Shown: one piece after another, positions 19,002 through 26,736 of the stretch
Layout: every line of letters begins with the position of its first letter
Numbering within the stretch: the first letter of the stretch is position 1
The notes under the pieces: model-generated
What the model was told of the DNA's origin: nothing
What the model saw: the letters and a program-made list of their open reading frames with translations, nothing else
Database searches by the model: none
Position numbers and translations under genes: made by a program
Assembly (NCBI RefSeq): GCF_028294535.1
Contig: NZ_JAQBIE010000009.1
Span: 1-64,000 of the forward strand
Direction: 5' to 3'
DNA length: 64,000 nucleotides
From: Paracoccus onchidii
GTDB lineage: Bacteria; Pseudomonadota; Alphaproteobacteria; Rhodobacterales; Rhodobacteraceae

Positions 19002-19379
19002 GACGCAGAGCTTGCCCGGGCCGGGCATTCCCGGTGTTGCGATATTGGCCGGGCCTGCGATGTCGTCATCTTGCCGCGACACGACACGCAGGTGACATTC
19101 CTCGGAATAGCCCAGATCGTCCGCCGGTTCGGTTGAATTCCCCTTCAGCATCTCGGGAAGTTCGGGGCAGGCATGCTCGCTCAGCACCCGTACTTTCCGG
19201 GCGTGGCGCAGCTTTCCCACCATCTCTGATTCAAGCTCGACAAGATCACCCGGTTCTGTCCAGGGCTTCGATTCCAAGAAATCGACACGTCCTTGCAGAT
19301 ATGCCAGCGAAGCCTGATCTTCGCACCAAATAACGGCTTTTTCTCGTTCTGCATTGCTCCAGACGACAACCCCGATCAT
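18993..19379 (-). CDS. Conserved hypothetical protein
   Basis: 128 residues, unrecognised. It starts MIGVVVWSNAEREKAVIWCE, contains a helical region (DQASLAYLQGRVDFLESKPW), and a basic/acidic middle (VELESEMVGKLRHARKVRVL); the tail has two Cys pairs (HACPELPE, EECHLRVV) and ends PGKLCVGR. No signal peptide or membrane helix. The early GVVVWSN...AVIWCED pattern looks like a small beta-barrel, but I cannot tie it to a known family. ATG 19379 is preceded by GAAAGAGGTGCCC, which places a ribosome site correctly; the longer frame upstream is less likely. Convergent to ilvN. Confidence 0.7.
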   Translation of the reverse strand: MIGVVVWSNAEREKAVIWCEDQASLAYLQGRVDFLESKPWTEPGDLVELESEMVGKLRHARKVRVLSEHACPELPEMLKGNSTEPADDLGYSEECHLRVVSRQDDDIAGPANIATPGMPGPGKLCVGR

Positions 19380-19791
19380 GGGCACCTCTTTCGACATTCG
19401 ACTCAACACGATCGGGTCAATCAGTCCGATACTGTATTTTTGTACATTGTTAACTAACTAGAGCAAAAATCCGCCGATGATCCAGCTTTTTTCCGCCTCG
19501 TCGTAGGTAAAATTGCGCATATGTCATGAAATCCAACCCAGAATCGCGGCAAGCTACTGTTAACAAACAAAATACGAAGGATAGAGAGACGGGTTTCCTT
19601 TACTGGTGCGGCGAATATGCCACAGACAAAGCACTATGGCCGGGGCAATTTACGACGTTTTTGTTACAGATCTGTGCAGGCATCCAGCAATAAACCGCGC
19701 ATTCAGGCAAGAGTCTGATCAATTCAGGGTTGTGTACCTTGTAAAAATACAGGCGCCATAATCTGGACGAATCGCAACCTGCTCGCGCCGG
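19380..19791. other. 412-bp AT-rich intergenic region
   Basis: Between divergent and convergent small genes, clearly richer in A and T than the surroundings, with TTAAC half sites at about 19448 and 19560 and T runs. It probably contains the promoter of the 18993-19379 gene near its left edge. A 55-codon open frame on the plus strand (19526-19693) has no ribosome site and is not called. No repeat or RNA gene is recognised. Confidence 0.5.
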
Positions 19792-20553
19792 TTAGCGCGC
19801 CCGACCACTGCGAACATCGTCGACCGCGCGCCTGACTTCGGCCAGTCTCGCGGCGCGTGCCGGATGCGAACCAAGAATATGGTCCCCCGGATCCGGGATG
19901 CGCTCAAAGAACTTTGCGCCGTTCATTGGGTCATATCCCGCATTCAGCGCCATGATCGCCCCGAGATAGTCGGCCTGCAATTCCCATTCCTTGGAATAAT
20001 AGCGTGACCCGACGGACGCCCCGATTTCCTGTGCCGCCTCGATCGTGGCTTCGTCGACACCGTAAACCGACGCGATGCTGCCTAGAATCACGGCTCCGGC
20101 GGCTGCCGCACCGGCCTTGCGGTCAAGGTGGTTCAGCACATGATGGCTGGCCTCATGCCCGACGACAAAGGCGATTTCATCGCCATTGCGGGTTGCCGCG
20201 ATCAGGGACAGGGTCATGCCGATAATCGGGCGGCCAGTCGCATCGATGGTCTGAAAGGCGTTGGGTTCCAGTCCGGGTCTGTCATCGATCACGAACTGAA
20301 AATCACAATTGATCGGCTGCGTCCGTCGCTGCCTGCATTCCCGCTCGACCGCCGGTTCCATACGGCTCATGACACCGATAAACGTGCGGGCCGTGCTTTC
20401 GGGCGTGCCATCATTTTCCAGCACCGGGGCGCGTTCCGGGGTCGGAGGAGGGCCTTGGGTCTGATTCCCCGGAATCGGTGCGCATGCCGTGATCGCCAGA
20501 ACCGCGACCAGCATGGCAGTCGCCCAACAGCGAGACCAGGTGCCCTTGCTCAT
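19792..20553 (-). CDS. M48-family metalloprotease, lipoprotein
   Basis: 253 residues. A lipoprotein signal ends at LAITAC with Cys24. The zinc motif is HEASHHVLNH (His133, Glu134, His137) and the third ligand is Glu191 in EWELQADYLG, the BepA/LoiP-type arrangement. Such periplasmic M48 lipoproteins degrade or help fold outer-membrane proteins. The region VIDDRPGLEPNAFQTI (about 88-103) and IGMTLSLIAATRNGDEIAFV are the standard substrate-cleft strands. ATG 20553 has GAGG 6 bases upstream. An in-frame ATG at 20586 would spoil the short lipoprotein signal. Single gene. Confidence 0.9.
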   Translation of the reverse strand: MSKGTWSRCWATAMLVAVLAITACAPIPGNQTQGPPPTPERAPVLENDGTPESTARTFIGVMSRMEPAVERECRQRRTQPINCDFQFVIDDRPGLEPNAFQTIDATGRPIIGMTLSLIAATRNGDEIAFVVGHEASHHVLNHLDRKAGAAAAGAVILGSIASVYGVDEATIEAAQEIGASVGSRYYSKEWELQADYLGAIMALNAGYDPMNGAKFFERIPDPGDHILGSHPARAARLAEVRRAVDDVRSGRAR

Positions 20554-20694
20554 GATTGCCTCACGCCATGCATTGACCGTGTTCATCACGATCTTGAAGT
20601 CATGTTTATCCGCCAGAGGCAGCAGGCGCAAACCCTCTCGCCTTGTCGCGCGGGCCAGTTCGCGCGAATGTTAGGCAACAACAAGGAGAACCTG

Positions 20695-20943
20695 ATGTTC
20701 ACGATCGAGCATGATTTCGACGCCACGGTCATCACGTTGATCGACGAGGCCGAACCCAACACCCGTCCGCTGAACGAAGATGTCGTGATCCTGTCCTTCG
20801 AGGATCGCGTCGTCATCGAACAAATGGACCCACAGACCGATCAGGTGGCGCGCGTGGCCTTTACCATGCATCAGCTTACGGAATTGCGGCTGGCGCTGAA
20901 TTTGCCCGAAGGCAATTACCGCATCCAGCGCACGGATGATTAA
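20695..20943 (+). CDS. Small conserved hypothetical protein
   Basis: 82 residues: MFTIEHDFDATVITLIDEAE, PLNEDVVILSFEDRVVIEQM, then VAFTMHQLTELRLALNLPEG. Beta-rich and acidic, with no signal or membrane segment. A strong AAGGAG lies 8 bases before the ATG, and the pattern of conserved-looking aromatic and acidic residues supports translation. I do not recognise a functional family. The stop shares TTAA (20940-20943) with the convergent DUF167 gene. Confidence 0.75.
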   Translation: MFTIEHDFDATVITLIDEAEPNTRPLNEDVVILSFEDRVVIEQMDPQTDQVARVAFTMHQLTELRLALNLPEGNYRIQRTDD

Positions 20944-21188
20944 TCAAGGCGAAACATCTTCTCACGCGATGCCTCGCCACGAACAAGAACGAGGCGCGTC
21001 TTGGCAACCCCGAGGGATTTGGCCAACAGCTTCCTGATACTGTCATTGGCCTTTCCCTTTTCGGGGGCGGCGGTGACATAGACACGCAGCAGGCCATCTT
21101 CCAGCCTTATCTGATTGCGCGCGGCACGCGGGGTGGCGCGCAGCGCGATTTCGGCACCCGGCTGGGCAAGATGGCGCAGATCTGTCAT
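20940..21188 (-). CDS. DUF167 (YggU-like) protein
   Basis: 82 residues with the full DUF167 pattern: LRATPRAARNQIRLEDGLLR, VYVTAAPEKGKANDSIRKLL and AKSLGVAKTRLVLVRGEASR EKMF. Family members are small alpha/beta proteins of unknown role, found across bacteria and archaea, often next to YggT. No yggT is present here. ATG 21188 gives the conserved start MTDLRHLAQPGAEI. Shares TTAA stop bases with the preceding convergent gene. Confidence 0.9.
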   Translation of the reverse strand: MTDLRHLAQPGAEIALRATPRAARNQIRLEDGLLRVYVTAAPEKGKANDSIRKLLAKSLGVAKTRLVLVRGEASREKMFRLD

Positions 21189-21295
21189 GCCGTCATTCTG
21201 ACCGCGCAGCCCGGCCCGGCACAAGCGTCTTTGGCTTGTGCTATGCTCAACCCTCTGCAAGAACCGCCGGGCGCGACAGGACAGAGGAGACCCGC

Positions 21296-21868
21296 ATGGA
21301 GTATCGCAACGAAGCCGCCCTGAGCTTTCTGGCCCAACGTCGTTCTCATCCGCCCAAGCTGTTGACCGGCCCCGCCCCGACCCGCAGCCAGTTGACCGAA
21401 CTGCTGACGCTGGCCGCCCGCGTGCCCGATCACGGCAAGCTGGAGCCCTGGCGCTTTGTCATACTTGAACGCGAAACACTCGATCGTCTGGCGCCGGTTC
21501 TGCGCCAAGAGGTGCTGGCCAGCGGCCAGGATGGTGCGGCGGCCGAAAAGGCGGCGGCAGCCTTTGGATCGCCCCTTGTGGTTGCCGTGATTTCTTCGCC
21601 CGTCGCAAGCGAGAAGATACCGGAATGGGAACAATTCCTGTCGGCCGGGGCGCTTTGCCTTGGCCTTGTGAATGCGGCGCTTGCATCAGGCTGGGGCGCG
21701 GCATGGCTGACGGGTCACGCCGCGTTGAACAAGGGATTTGGCGAGGCACATCTTGGACTGGCCGCGCATGAACGGGTCGCGGGCCTCGTCCATATCGGCA
21801 CGCGTGGCGACACGCCTCCTGAACGCCCCCGCCCCGACGTGCAGGAAAAGACGACCTGGCTGCCATGA
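21296..21868 (+). CDS. Nitroreductase-family protein
   Basis: 190 residues, the YdjA-like short nitroreductase type. FMN-binding and dimer motifs: LAQRRSHPPKLL (Arg in RRS), the VPDHGKLEPWRFVIL stretch (about 42-56), FLSAGALCLGLVNAALASGW with GAAWLTG, and C-terminal VHIGTRGDTPPERPRP. Such enzymes transfer electrons from NAD(P)H to nitro or other acceptors via FMN; the physiological substrate is unknown. GAGGAGACC precedes ATG 21296. The stop overlaps the next start (ATGA), so the two are co-translated. Confidence 0.92.
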   Translation: MEYRNEAALSFLAQRRSHPPKLLTGPAPTRSQLTELLTLAARVPDHGKLEPWRFVILERETLDRLAPVLRQEVLASGQDGAAAEKAAAAFGSPLVVAVISSPVASEKIPEWEQFLSAGALCLGLVNAALASGWGAAWLTGHAALNKGFGEAHLGLAAHERVAGLVHIGTRGDTPPERPRPDVQEKTTWLP

Positions 21869-22581
21869 TTGCCGTTCGCGCATTGCTGGCCGGGTGGGCG
21901 GACATGTTGCGACCCAGGATACTGTCGCTGGTCCTGACGGGAATCGCACTGACGATCATGCTGTTCGTCGCGCTGCAAGCCGCGACTTTCTGGCTTATAC
22001 GGTTCATCACCTCGGGCAGCGTTACCCTGCCATGGTTGGGCCAGTTCGATATCGGCAACGTCTTGTCCTGGGGATCTCTGGCATTATTCCCGATCCTCGG
22101 GTTCTTCCTGATGGCGCCGGTCGCTGCGGGATTTGCAGGTCTGTTTGCAGAACGTGTCGCCGAAGCCGTGGAGGCAATCCACTATCCGACGCGACGCGGG
22201 CGTTCGCTGGATTTTCTGGATGGCCTGCTTGAATCCCTGGCAGTGGTGGCAGCGGTGATCGGGGTCGGTATTGTCACCTTGATCCTGACGCCGTTTATCG
22301 GGCCGCTTTCGCCTGTTCTGTTCTACACCGCGAATGGCTGGCTGTTGGGACGAGAGTTCTTTCAGATGGCCGCACGCCGGCACCTGAACGAAGAACAGGC
22401 AAATACGCTGCGCCGACACAACGGGCTACGCGTTACCTTTGCCGGCGCATTGGTTGCAATCGGGCTGACGATACCTTTCGTGAATATCGCCGTCCCCCTG
22501 TTGGCGGCGGCGGCATTCACGCATCTGTTTCACATGCTCAGCGGAACATCTGGTCCAGCGCCTCGATATCGGCACGGGTAA
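21865..22581 (+). CDS. EI24-domain (CysZ-like) membrane protein
   Basis: 238 residues with about four strong hydrophobic stretches and the EI24/CysZ layout: LLAGWADMLRPRILSLVL at the start, SLALFPILGFFLMAPVAAGF, the TPFIGPLSPVLFYTANGWLL GREF segment (the GREF motif with preceding aromatic is typical of the family), and a helix ending FVNIAVPLLAAAAFTHLF. CysZ is a sulfate permease, but this family branch has not been tied to a substrate. ATGA overlap with the nitroreductase gene. Its last 44 bases overlap the end of the convergent DUF1467 gene. Confidence 0.85.
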   Translation: MIAVRALLAGWADMLRPRILSLVLTGIALTIMLFVALQAATFWLIRFITSGSVTLPWLGQFDIGNVLSWGSLALFPILGFFLMAPVAAGFAGLFAERVAEAVEAIHYPTRRGRSLDFLDGLLESLAVVAAVIGVGIVTLILTPFIGPLSPVLFYTANGWLLGREFFQMAARRHLNEEQANTLRRHNGLRVTFAGALVAIGLTIPFVNIAVPLLAAAAFTHLFHMLSGTSGPAPRYRHG

Positions 22582-22807
22582 CGATGCCCCCCAGAATGAT
22601 CCAGGCGATCACGCCCCAGATCGCAGCCGAGATCAGCGTCGTCAAAAGCATCTTGCGCTTGACGGGCAGATTTGCGGGCGCGCCCGCCGGGGTTCCGGGA
22701 ACGATTTCCCCGGCATCCTGCTGGCTGCGCTGACCAAAAGGCATGACGACGAACAGGGTCAGAAACCACAAAACGGCATAAAGAACGATTCCGCCGGTCA
22801 GATTCAT
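22538..22807 (-). CDS. DUF1467 membrane protein
   Basis: 89 residues with two membrane helices (IVLYAVLWFLTLFVVMPFG and LLTTLISAAIWGVIAWIILGG) separated by a short loop QRSQQDAGEIVPGTPAGAP. The pattern is that of DUF1467, common after methylmalonyl-CoA epimerase in alphaproteobacteria; function unknown. Its ATG overlaps the epimerase stop (TGATG), so they are one transcript. Confidence 0.88.
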   Translation of the reverse strand: MNLTGGIVLYAVLWFLTLFVVMPFGQRSQQDAGEIVPGTPAGAPANLPVKRKMLLTTLISAAIWGVIAWIILGGIVTRADIEALDQMFR

Positions 22808-23211
22808 CAGACCTGCTCCAATTCGATCAGGCAGCCATTAAAATCCTTGGGGTGCAGAAACAGGACCGGTTTGCCATGCGCGCCGATCTTGGGTTCACCG
22901 CTGCCAAGAACCCGCGCACCTTCGGATTTCAGCCGGTCGCGCGCAGCCAGAATGTCTTCGACCTCATAGCACATGTGATGAATACCGCCCGCAGGGTTCT
23001 TGTCCAGAAAGCCCTGGATCGGGCTGTTTTCACCCAATGGGTAAAGCAACTCGATCTTGGTATTGGGCAATTCGATAAACACCACCGTCACACCGTGATC
23101 GGGTTCGTCCTGGGCAGGACCCACGGTCGCACCCAGCGTGTCCCGGTATTGCGCGGCAGCCGCTTGCAGGTCCGGCACGGCAATAGCCACATGGTTCAGT
23201 CGTCCGATCAT
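22807..23211 (-). CDS. mce: Methylmalonyl-CoA epimerase
   Basis: 134 residues, vicinal oxygen chelate fold. It interconverts (2R)- and (2S)-methylmalonyl-CoA, used in propionyl-CoA breakdown and the ethylmalonyl-CoA pathway. Metal ligands and active residues are visible: LNHVAIAVPDL (His), KIELLYPLG with ENSPIQGFLDKNPAGGIHHM (His), and C-terminal FLHPKDFNGCLIELEQV (Glu). ATG 23211 has GGAG 7 bases upstream. Confidence 0.95.
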   Translation of the reverse strand: MIGRLNHVAIAVPDLQAAAAQYRDTLGATVGPAQDEPDHGVTVVFIELPNTKIELLYPLGENSPIQGFLDKNPAGGIHHMCYEVEDILAARDRLKSEGARVLGSGEPKIGAHGKPVLFLHPKDFNGCLIELEQV

Positions 23212-23278
23212 CGCAATCTCCATTTCCGTTGTTTCTAGGCCCTCCACGCCAAAATCAAAAGAGACAGCTTGTCGCGTG

Positions 23279-23293
23279 TTAACCGGTTCTTAG
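23279..23293. promoter_or_regulatory. CtrA-like box upstream of the receiver-domain gene
   Basis: TTAA-CCGGTTC-TTAG differs from TTAA-N7-TTAA at one base. It lies 52 bases before the response-regulator start, in the divergent region with mce. A wider imperfect inverted repeat, GTTAACCG with CGGCTAAC (to 23309), surrounds it. Confidence 0.4.
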
Positions 23294-23345
23294 CGAATCA
23301 ACGGCTAACTGAGATGGACAGCGATCCAGAACGGGGAGACGGAAG

Positions 23346-24080
23346 ATGCTGACCGATCTCGGGAACGAGCCGAAAGAAACCTTGCCGATGTGGCGCATGT
23401 CCCTGCCGGGGCGACCACTGACGGGCCTGACGGTGCTTGTGGTCGAAGATTCGCGCTTTGCCAGCGAGGCGGTGCGCCTTTTGTGCCTGCGCTCGGGGGC
23501 GCGTATCCGCCGCGCGGACTGTCTTCGTTCGGCTGCGCGACATCTGCAAAACTATCGTCCGGCGGTGGTCATCGTTGATCTCGGCCTGCCTGACGGAAAC
23601 GGGGCCGACCTGATCGCGCAGATCTCATGCGCGACGCCGCGTGTGCCCGTCATACTGGGAATCTCCGGCGATCCAGAGCGTGAAAACGATGCGATTTCGG
23701 CGGGTGCCGACGGTTTTCTGGCCAAACCGGTCGAAAGCCTTGCAGTATTCCAACAGGCCATCTTGTCGGGTCTGCCCGCCGAATCACGTGGAACAGGGTT
23801 GCGGGCCTTGCCTGATGACGTGATCCATCCCGATGCCTCCGGGTTGCGCGACGATCTTTTCCATGTGGCTGAAATTCTCAGCAATGCGCATGACACGCGC
23901 GCCATCGATTACATCGCACGGTTTCTGGCGGGCGTTGCGCGTTCGGCGCATGATCCGGCATTGGAGGCCGCAGCAACCGCACTGGCCAATGATCATCAGG
24001 CCGGTCACGCGTTGGCGGCAGATCTGGCCCGTATCAGCAGCATGGTCAAAGATCGCCTTGCGGATGTGGCCGAGATGTAG
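23346..24080 (+). CDS. Single-domain response regulator with helical C-terminus
   Basis: 244 residues. A receiver domain spans about 28-145: VLVVEDSRFASEAVR (Glu34, Asp35), VVIVDLGLPDGNG (phosphorylated Asp78), and FLAKPVES (Lys127). There is no DNA-binding domain; the C-terminal 90 residues are helical (DDLFHVAEILSNAHDTRAID... ALANDHQAGHALAADLARIS) and may be an interaction or histidine-phosphotransfer-like bundle, though I see no obvious phosphorylatable His context. No kinase is adjacent. A near-CtrA box upstream suggests cell-cycle or motility linkage, which is inference. Confidence 0.85.
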   Translation: MLTDLGNEPKETLPMWRMSLPGRPLTGLTVLVVEDSRFASEAVRLLCLRSGARIRRADCLRSAARHLQNYRPAVVIVDLGLPDGNGADLIAQISCATPRVPVILGISGDPERENDAISAGADGFLAKPVESLAVFQQAILSGLPAESRGTGLRALPDDVIHPDASGLRDDLFHVAEILSNAHDTRAIDYIARFLAGVARSAHDPALEAAATALANDHQAGHALAADLARISSMVKDRLADVAEM

Positions 24081-24096
24081 GTCCGGCAGGCCGGGA

Positions 24097-25290
24097 TCAC
24101 GCCAGGAACCCGGGGTTTTCGCCCATATCCAGATGTGGAAAGACGCTACGTTCCAGAACATCACGGGGCATGTCGAACAAATCGCGCAACGCCCAGGCCG
24201 CATAGGCCCGGATATCCTGCGTCGGCATCAGGTCGCGATCGGAATAAAGATCCTGCTCGGAAATGCCCGGCCATTTACCATAGACCCGCGCACCGCGAAT
24301 TGCGCCACCAGCCATCAGCATCGCGCCACCGGTTCCGTGATCGGTTCCTCCGCTGCCGTTCTCGCGCACGGTGCGCCCGAATTCGGTCATGGCCAGAACC
24401 GTAGTCCGCTGCCAGTTTTGTCCAAGCCCATCACGCAGGGTCAGAATCGCGTCTGACAGACGGTTTAGCGCCCTTCCGATCACCCGCGCCTGATTGGCAT
24501 GGCTATCCCAACCCGATATCGAAAATGTCGCGATCCGCGTTGCACCATTCAGCCGATCCGCTGAAAACCGCGCCAGCGCCCTGACATCGCGCGTAGGCCC
24601 ACCCTTTTCCTTGCCATCCTCTTTCGTGACCGTGCCGATGCCACTTTCAACGATATCGATCGCCTGCTGACCTGCCGAGCGAAACAGCGGATCTTCATGC
24701 CAGACATGTTCCAGCAACCGTTGACCCTGCGCACTCAGATTGAACCGCGTCTGGGGCGCCCAGCTTTTGGCCGGCGCCGGCCCATCCAGGATCTTCATGT
24801 CTTCCAACCCGACCGAATAGGCGGTTTCGGATCGCACCCCCGGCATGTTTTGCAGCAGACGGTTCAGCCATCCATCACGTTGCTGGATCAGGTCCAGATC
24901 GGTTCCGGTCCCCGCCTCAAGCATATCCTGTCCGTCGAAATGGCTGCGCTTGTCTCGGTAGGGGGTCGATACAGCCGGCGCAAAGGCCAGCTCCCCTGCC
25001 CGCCACAGGGGCATAAGACCACCCAGATCAGGGTGAAGGGCGAAATAGCCATCCAGATCCAGCGCCCCCTGATCCGGCCCTAGCGACAATTTCTGGCGTA
25101 GCTTGCGCAGGTTGTTGTCGCCATAGGGCTGGAACACATCCAGACCATCCATAGCCCCGCGCAGAATGATGACGACCAAACGGTTGTCGCCCGGCGCATC
25201 AGCAAAGGCCATGTTGGAAAACAACGGATGCGCCGCGGCTGAACAGCCCAGAAGCGCAGTCGATTTGACAAAAAGGCGGCGCGACAGCAT
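24097..25290 (-). CDS. DUF1501 (sulfatase-like) exported protein
   Basis: 397 residues. The start MLSRRLFVKSTALLGCSAAA is a twin-arginine type export signal. The body has the DUF1501 pattern: LVVIILRGAMDGLDVFQPYG, FALHPDLGGLMPLW, SHFDGQDMLEAG, and the metal-site-like FGRTVRENGSGGTDHGTGGA. Proteins of this family are alkaline-phosphatase-superfamily-like and are almost always paired with DUF1800; their role is unknown. It follows DUF1800 by 4 bases on the same strand. Confidence 0.9.
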   Translation of the reverse strand: MLSRRLFVKSTALLGCSAAAHPLFSNMAFADAPGDNRLVVIILRGAMDGLDVFQPYGDNNLRKLRQKLSLGPDQGALDLDGYFALHPDLGGLMPLWRAGELAFAPAVSTPYRDKRSHFDGQDMLEAGTGTDLDLIQQRDGWLNRLLQNMPGVRSETAYSVGLEDMKILDGPAPAKSWAPQTRFNLSAQGQRLLEHVWHEDPLFRSAGQQAIDIVESGIGTVTKEDGKEKGGPTRDVRALARFSADRLNGATRIATFSISGWDSHANQARVIGRALNRLSDAILTLRDGLGQNWQRTTVLAMTEFGRTVRENGSGGTDHGTGGAMLMAGGAIRGARVYGKWPGISEQDLYSDRDLMPTQDIRAYAAWALRDLFDMPRDVLERSVFPHLDMGENPGFLA

Positions 25291-25294
25291 CGAC

Positions 25295-26665
25295 CTATCT
25301 CCTGTTGAAATCAGCCGAACCAAGGACAACAGCCAGGCCTTCCAGTTCGGTTTCGGCCTTTGGAACCGCCCAGTTCAACGGCTCTGTCGCGGTGTCACCC
25401 AGACAGTCGCGCAGCAGAGCGCGCGGATCCGGGGGCTGACGCACAAGCTTGGGCAATTGCCGGGTCGCCCAATCGATTCGTGCAGCCAGGCCCTGCGGCG
25501 TTGCCCATGCCTCGGCCTCTTCTGGCCATCCATCGGGGCCGCGCGGCAGTTGCCATTTCTGGCCCATTGCCGTCATGGGCCGAATCAGCAGGGCATTCAC
25601 CCGCTGTGGCGGCAGGGACATGACATCAGCCGCCCCCATGCCAACCGCACGCAACGAAGCGATGATGTAATCGAATGGCTGGCGGACCTTGGCGCGAAAA
25701 TTCGATTGCAATTCCGGCGCTTCGGCCAGTGTCAGATACAGCTCTGCAAGGTTTCCATCGGTTTCGCGAAAACTTGCGGCAAGTCGCGCGACCAGATCCC
25801 TCGGCGGGGTATCCGAAACGAAGTGGACGGCCAGTTTCTGCGCGATGTGATCGGCTGTTGCCGGATGACGGGCCAGATCACCGATGACGGCGCGCACGTC
25901 ACGGATGCTTCCCCAGCGGCTGACACCGTAACTTTTCCCCAGCACCGTTTCCGGCCCCGGTTCGGCCATGGCCGGACGAAACCTGCGTTCATTGCGAAAA
26001 TTATAGGTCAGTCCGGTCAACAGCTTTGCAAGCTGGCGGACATCTTTCTGCGTGTAATCAGCGTTCACTCCAAGGCTGTGAAGCTCGATCATTTCCCGTG
26101 CAAGATTTTCGTTCAGGCCCAGGTTCCGATCCGGCCGTTTGCGTGCCATGACCGAACCGGGACCATAGGACCGGACCTGATTGAGATAGGTCAGCATGCG
26201 CGGATGGATCTCGGCCGCCAGCATCATATCCGCAAAACTGCCAGTCATATTTGGGCGAATCGCCTCTTCCACGAAGGCGGCTGCCATGGTGGCATTGAAG
26301 ATATTTGCCCCGCCAACCACGGTGAAATGATCGGCCCAGAACTGGACCAACCTCTCGCCGAACCCGGCCCCGCCGCCAACAGCGCGCGCGATGCGCCGCT
26401 GATTTGCGACACGCCCCAGCTTGACCGTTTTACGTCGTTCGGCACGGATGGCGCTGCGATCACCGCCGCCATTCTTGCGCATTTCCTTGACAGCCTTGGT
26501 GTATTGCAGGCGCAATTCCTCGATCTGGTCCAAAGAGATCGAGGAATCATCCGGCCCGGACGCGCCGATTTCGGCGACCAGTCCGGCGGGCGTTTCCGGT
26601 GCATGCACATCAGGGCCAAGACCATAGCCCAGCTTGAGTGCGGCAATTGAAGAATAATCGATCAT
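25295..26665 (-). CDS. DUF1800 protein
   Basis: 456 residues, the standard partner of DUF1501. Typical segments: LVQFWADHFTVVGGANIFNA, AFVEEAIRPNMTGSFADMML, the NENLAREMIELHSLGVNADY TQKDV motif, and LAQKLAVHFVSDTPP. Function is unknown, although a link to surface or extracellular carbohydrate handling has been suggested in some bacteria. No signal peptide is clear here. ATG 26665 gives MIDYSSIAALKLGYGLGPDV. The pair lies downstream of aspS, separated by a long hairpin. Confidence 0.9.
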   Translation of the reverse strand: MIDYSSIAALKLGYGLGPDVHAPETPAGLVAEIGASGPDDSSISLDQIEELRLQYTKAVKEMRKNGGGDRSAIRAERRKTVKLGRVANQRRIARAVGGGAGFGERLVQFWADHFTVVGGANIFNATMAAAFVEEAIRPNMTGSFADMMLAAEIHPRMLTYLNQVRSYGPGSVMARKRPDRNLGLNENLAREMIELHSLGVNADYTQKDVRQLAKLLTGLTYNFRNERRFRPAMAEPGPETVLGKSYGVSRWGSIRDVRAVIGDLARHPATADHIAQKLAVHFVSDTPPRDLVARLAASFRETDGNLAELYLTLAEAPELQSNFRAKVRQPFDYIIASLRAVGMGAADVMSLPPQRVNALLIRPMTAMGQKWQLPRGPDGWPEEAEAWATPQGLAARIDWATRQLPKLVRQPPDPRALLRDCLGDTATEPLNWAVPKAETELEGLAVVLGSADFNRR

Positions 26666-26679
26666 GCCTGCTTTGCCAT

Positions 26680-26713
26680 CCACATTGCAGCCCGATATTG
26701 GGCCGCAATGTGG
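26680..26713 (-). terminator. Long hairpin between aspS and the DUF1800 gene
   Basis: CCACATTGC (26680-26688) pairs with GCAATGTGG (26705-26713), and within it GCCC pairs with GGGC around a GATATT loop, with one A-C bulge. It lies 24 bases after the aspS stop on the minus strand. There is no T run, so it may insulate rather than stop transcription. Confidence 0.45.
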
Positions 26714-26736
26714 CACAAGGCAAAGCCGAATTCAGA

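Noticed and set aside
19526..19693. A 55-codon open frame in the AT-rich intergenic region
   Set aside because: No ribosome site and atypical composition; could be real but nothing supports translation.
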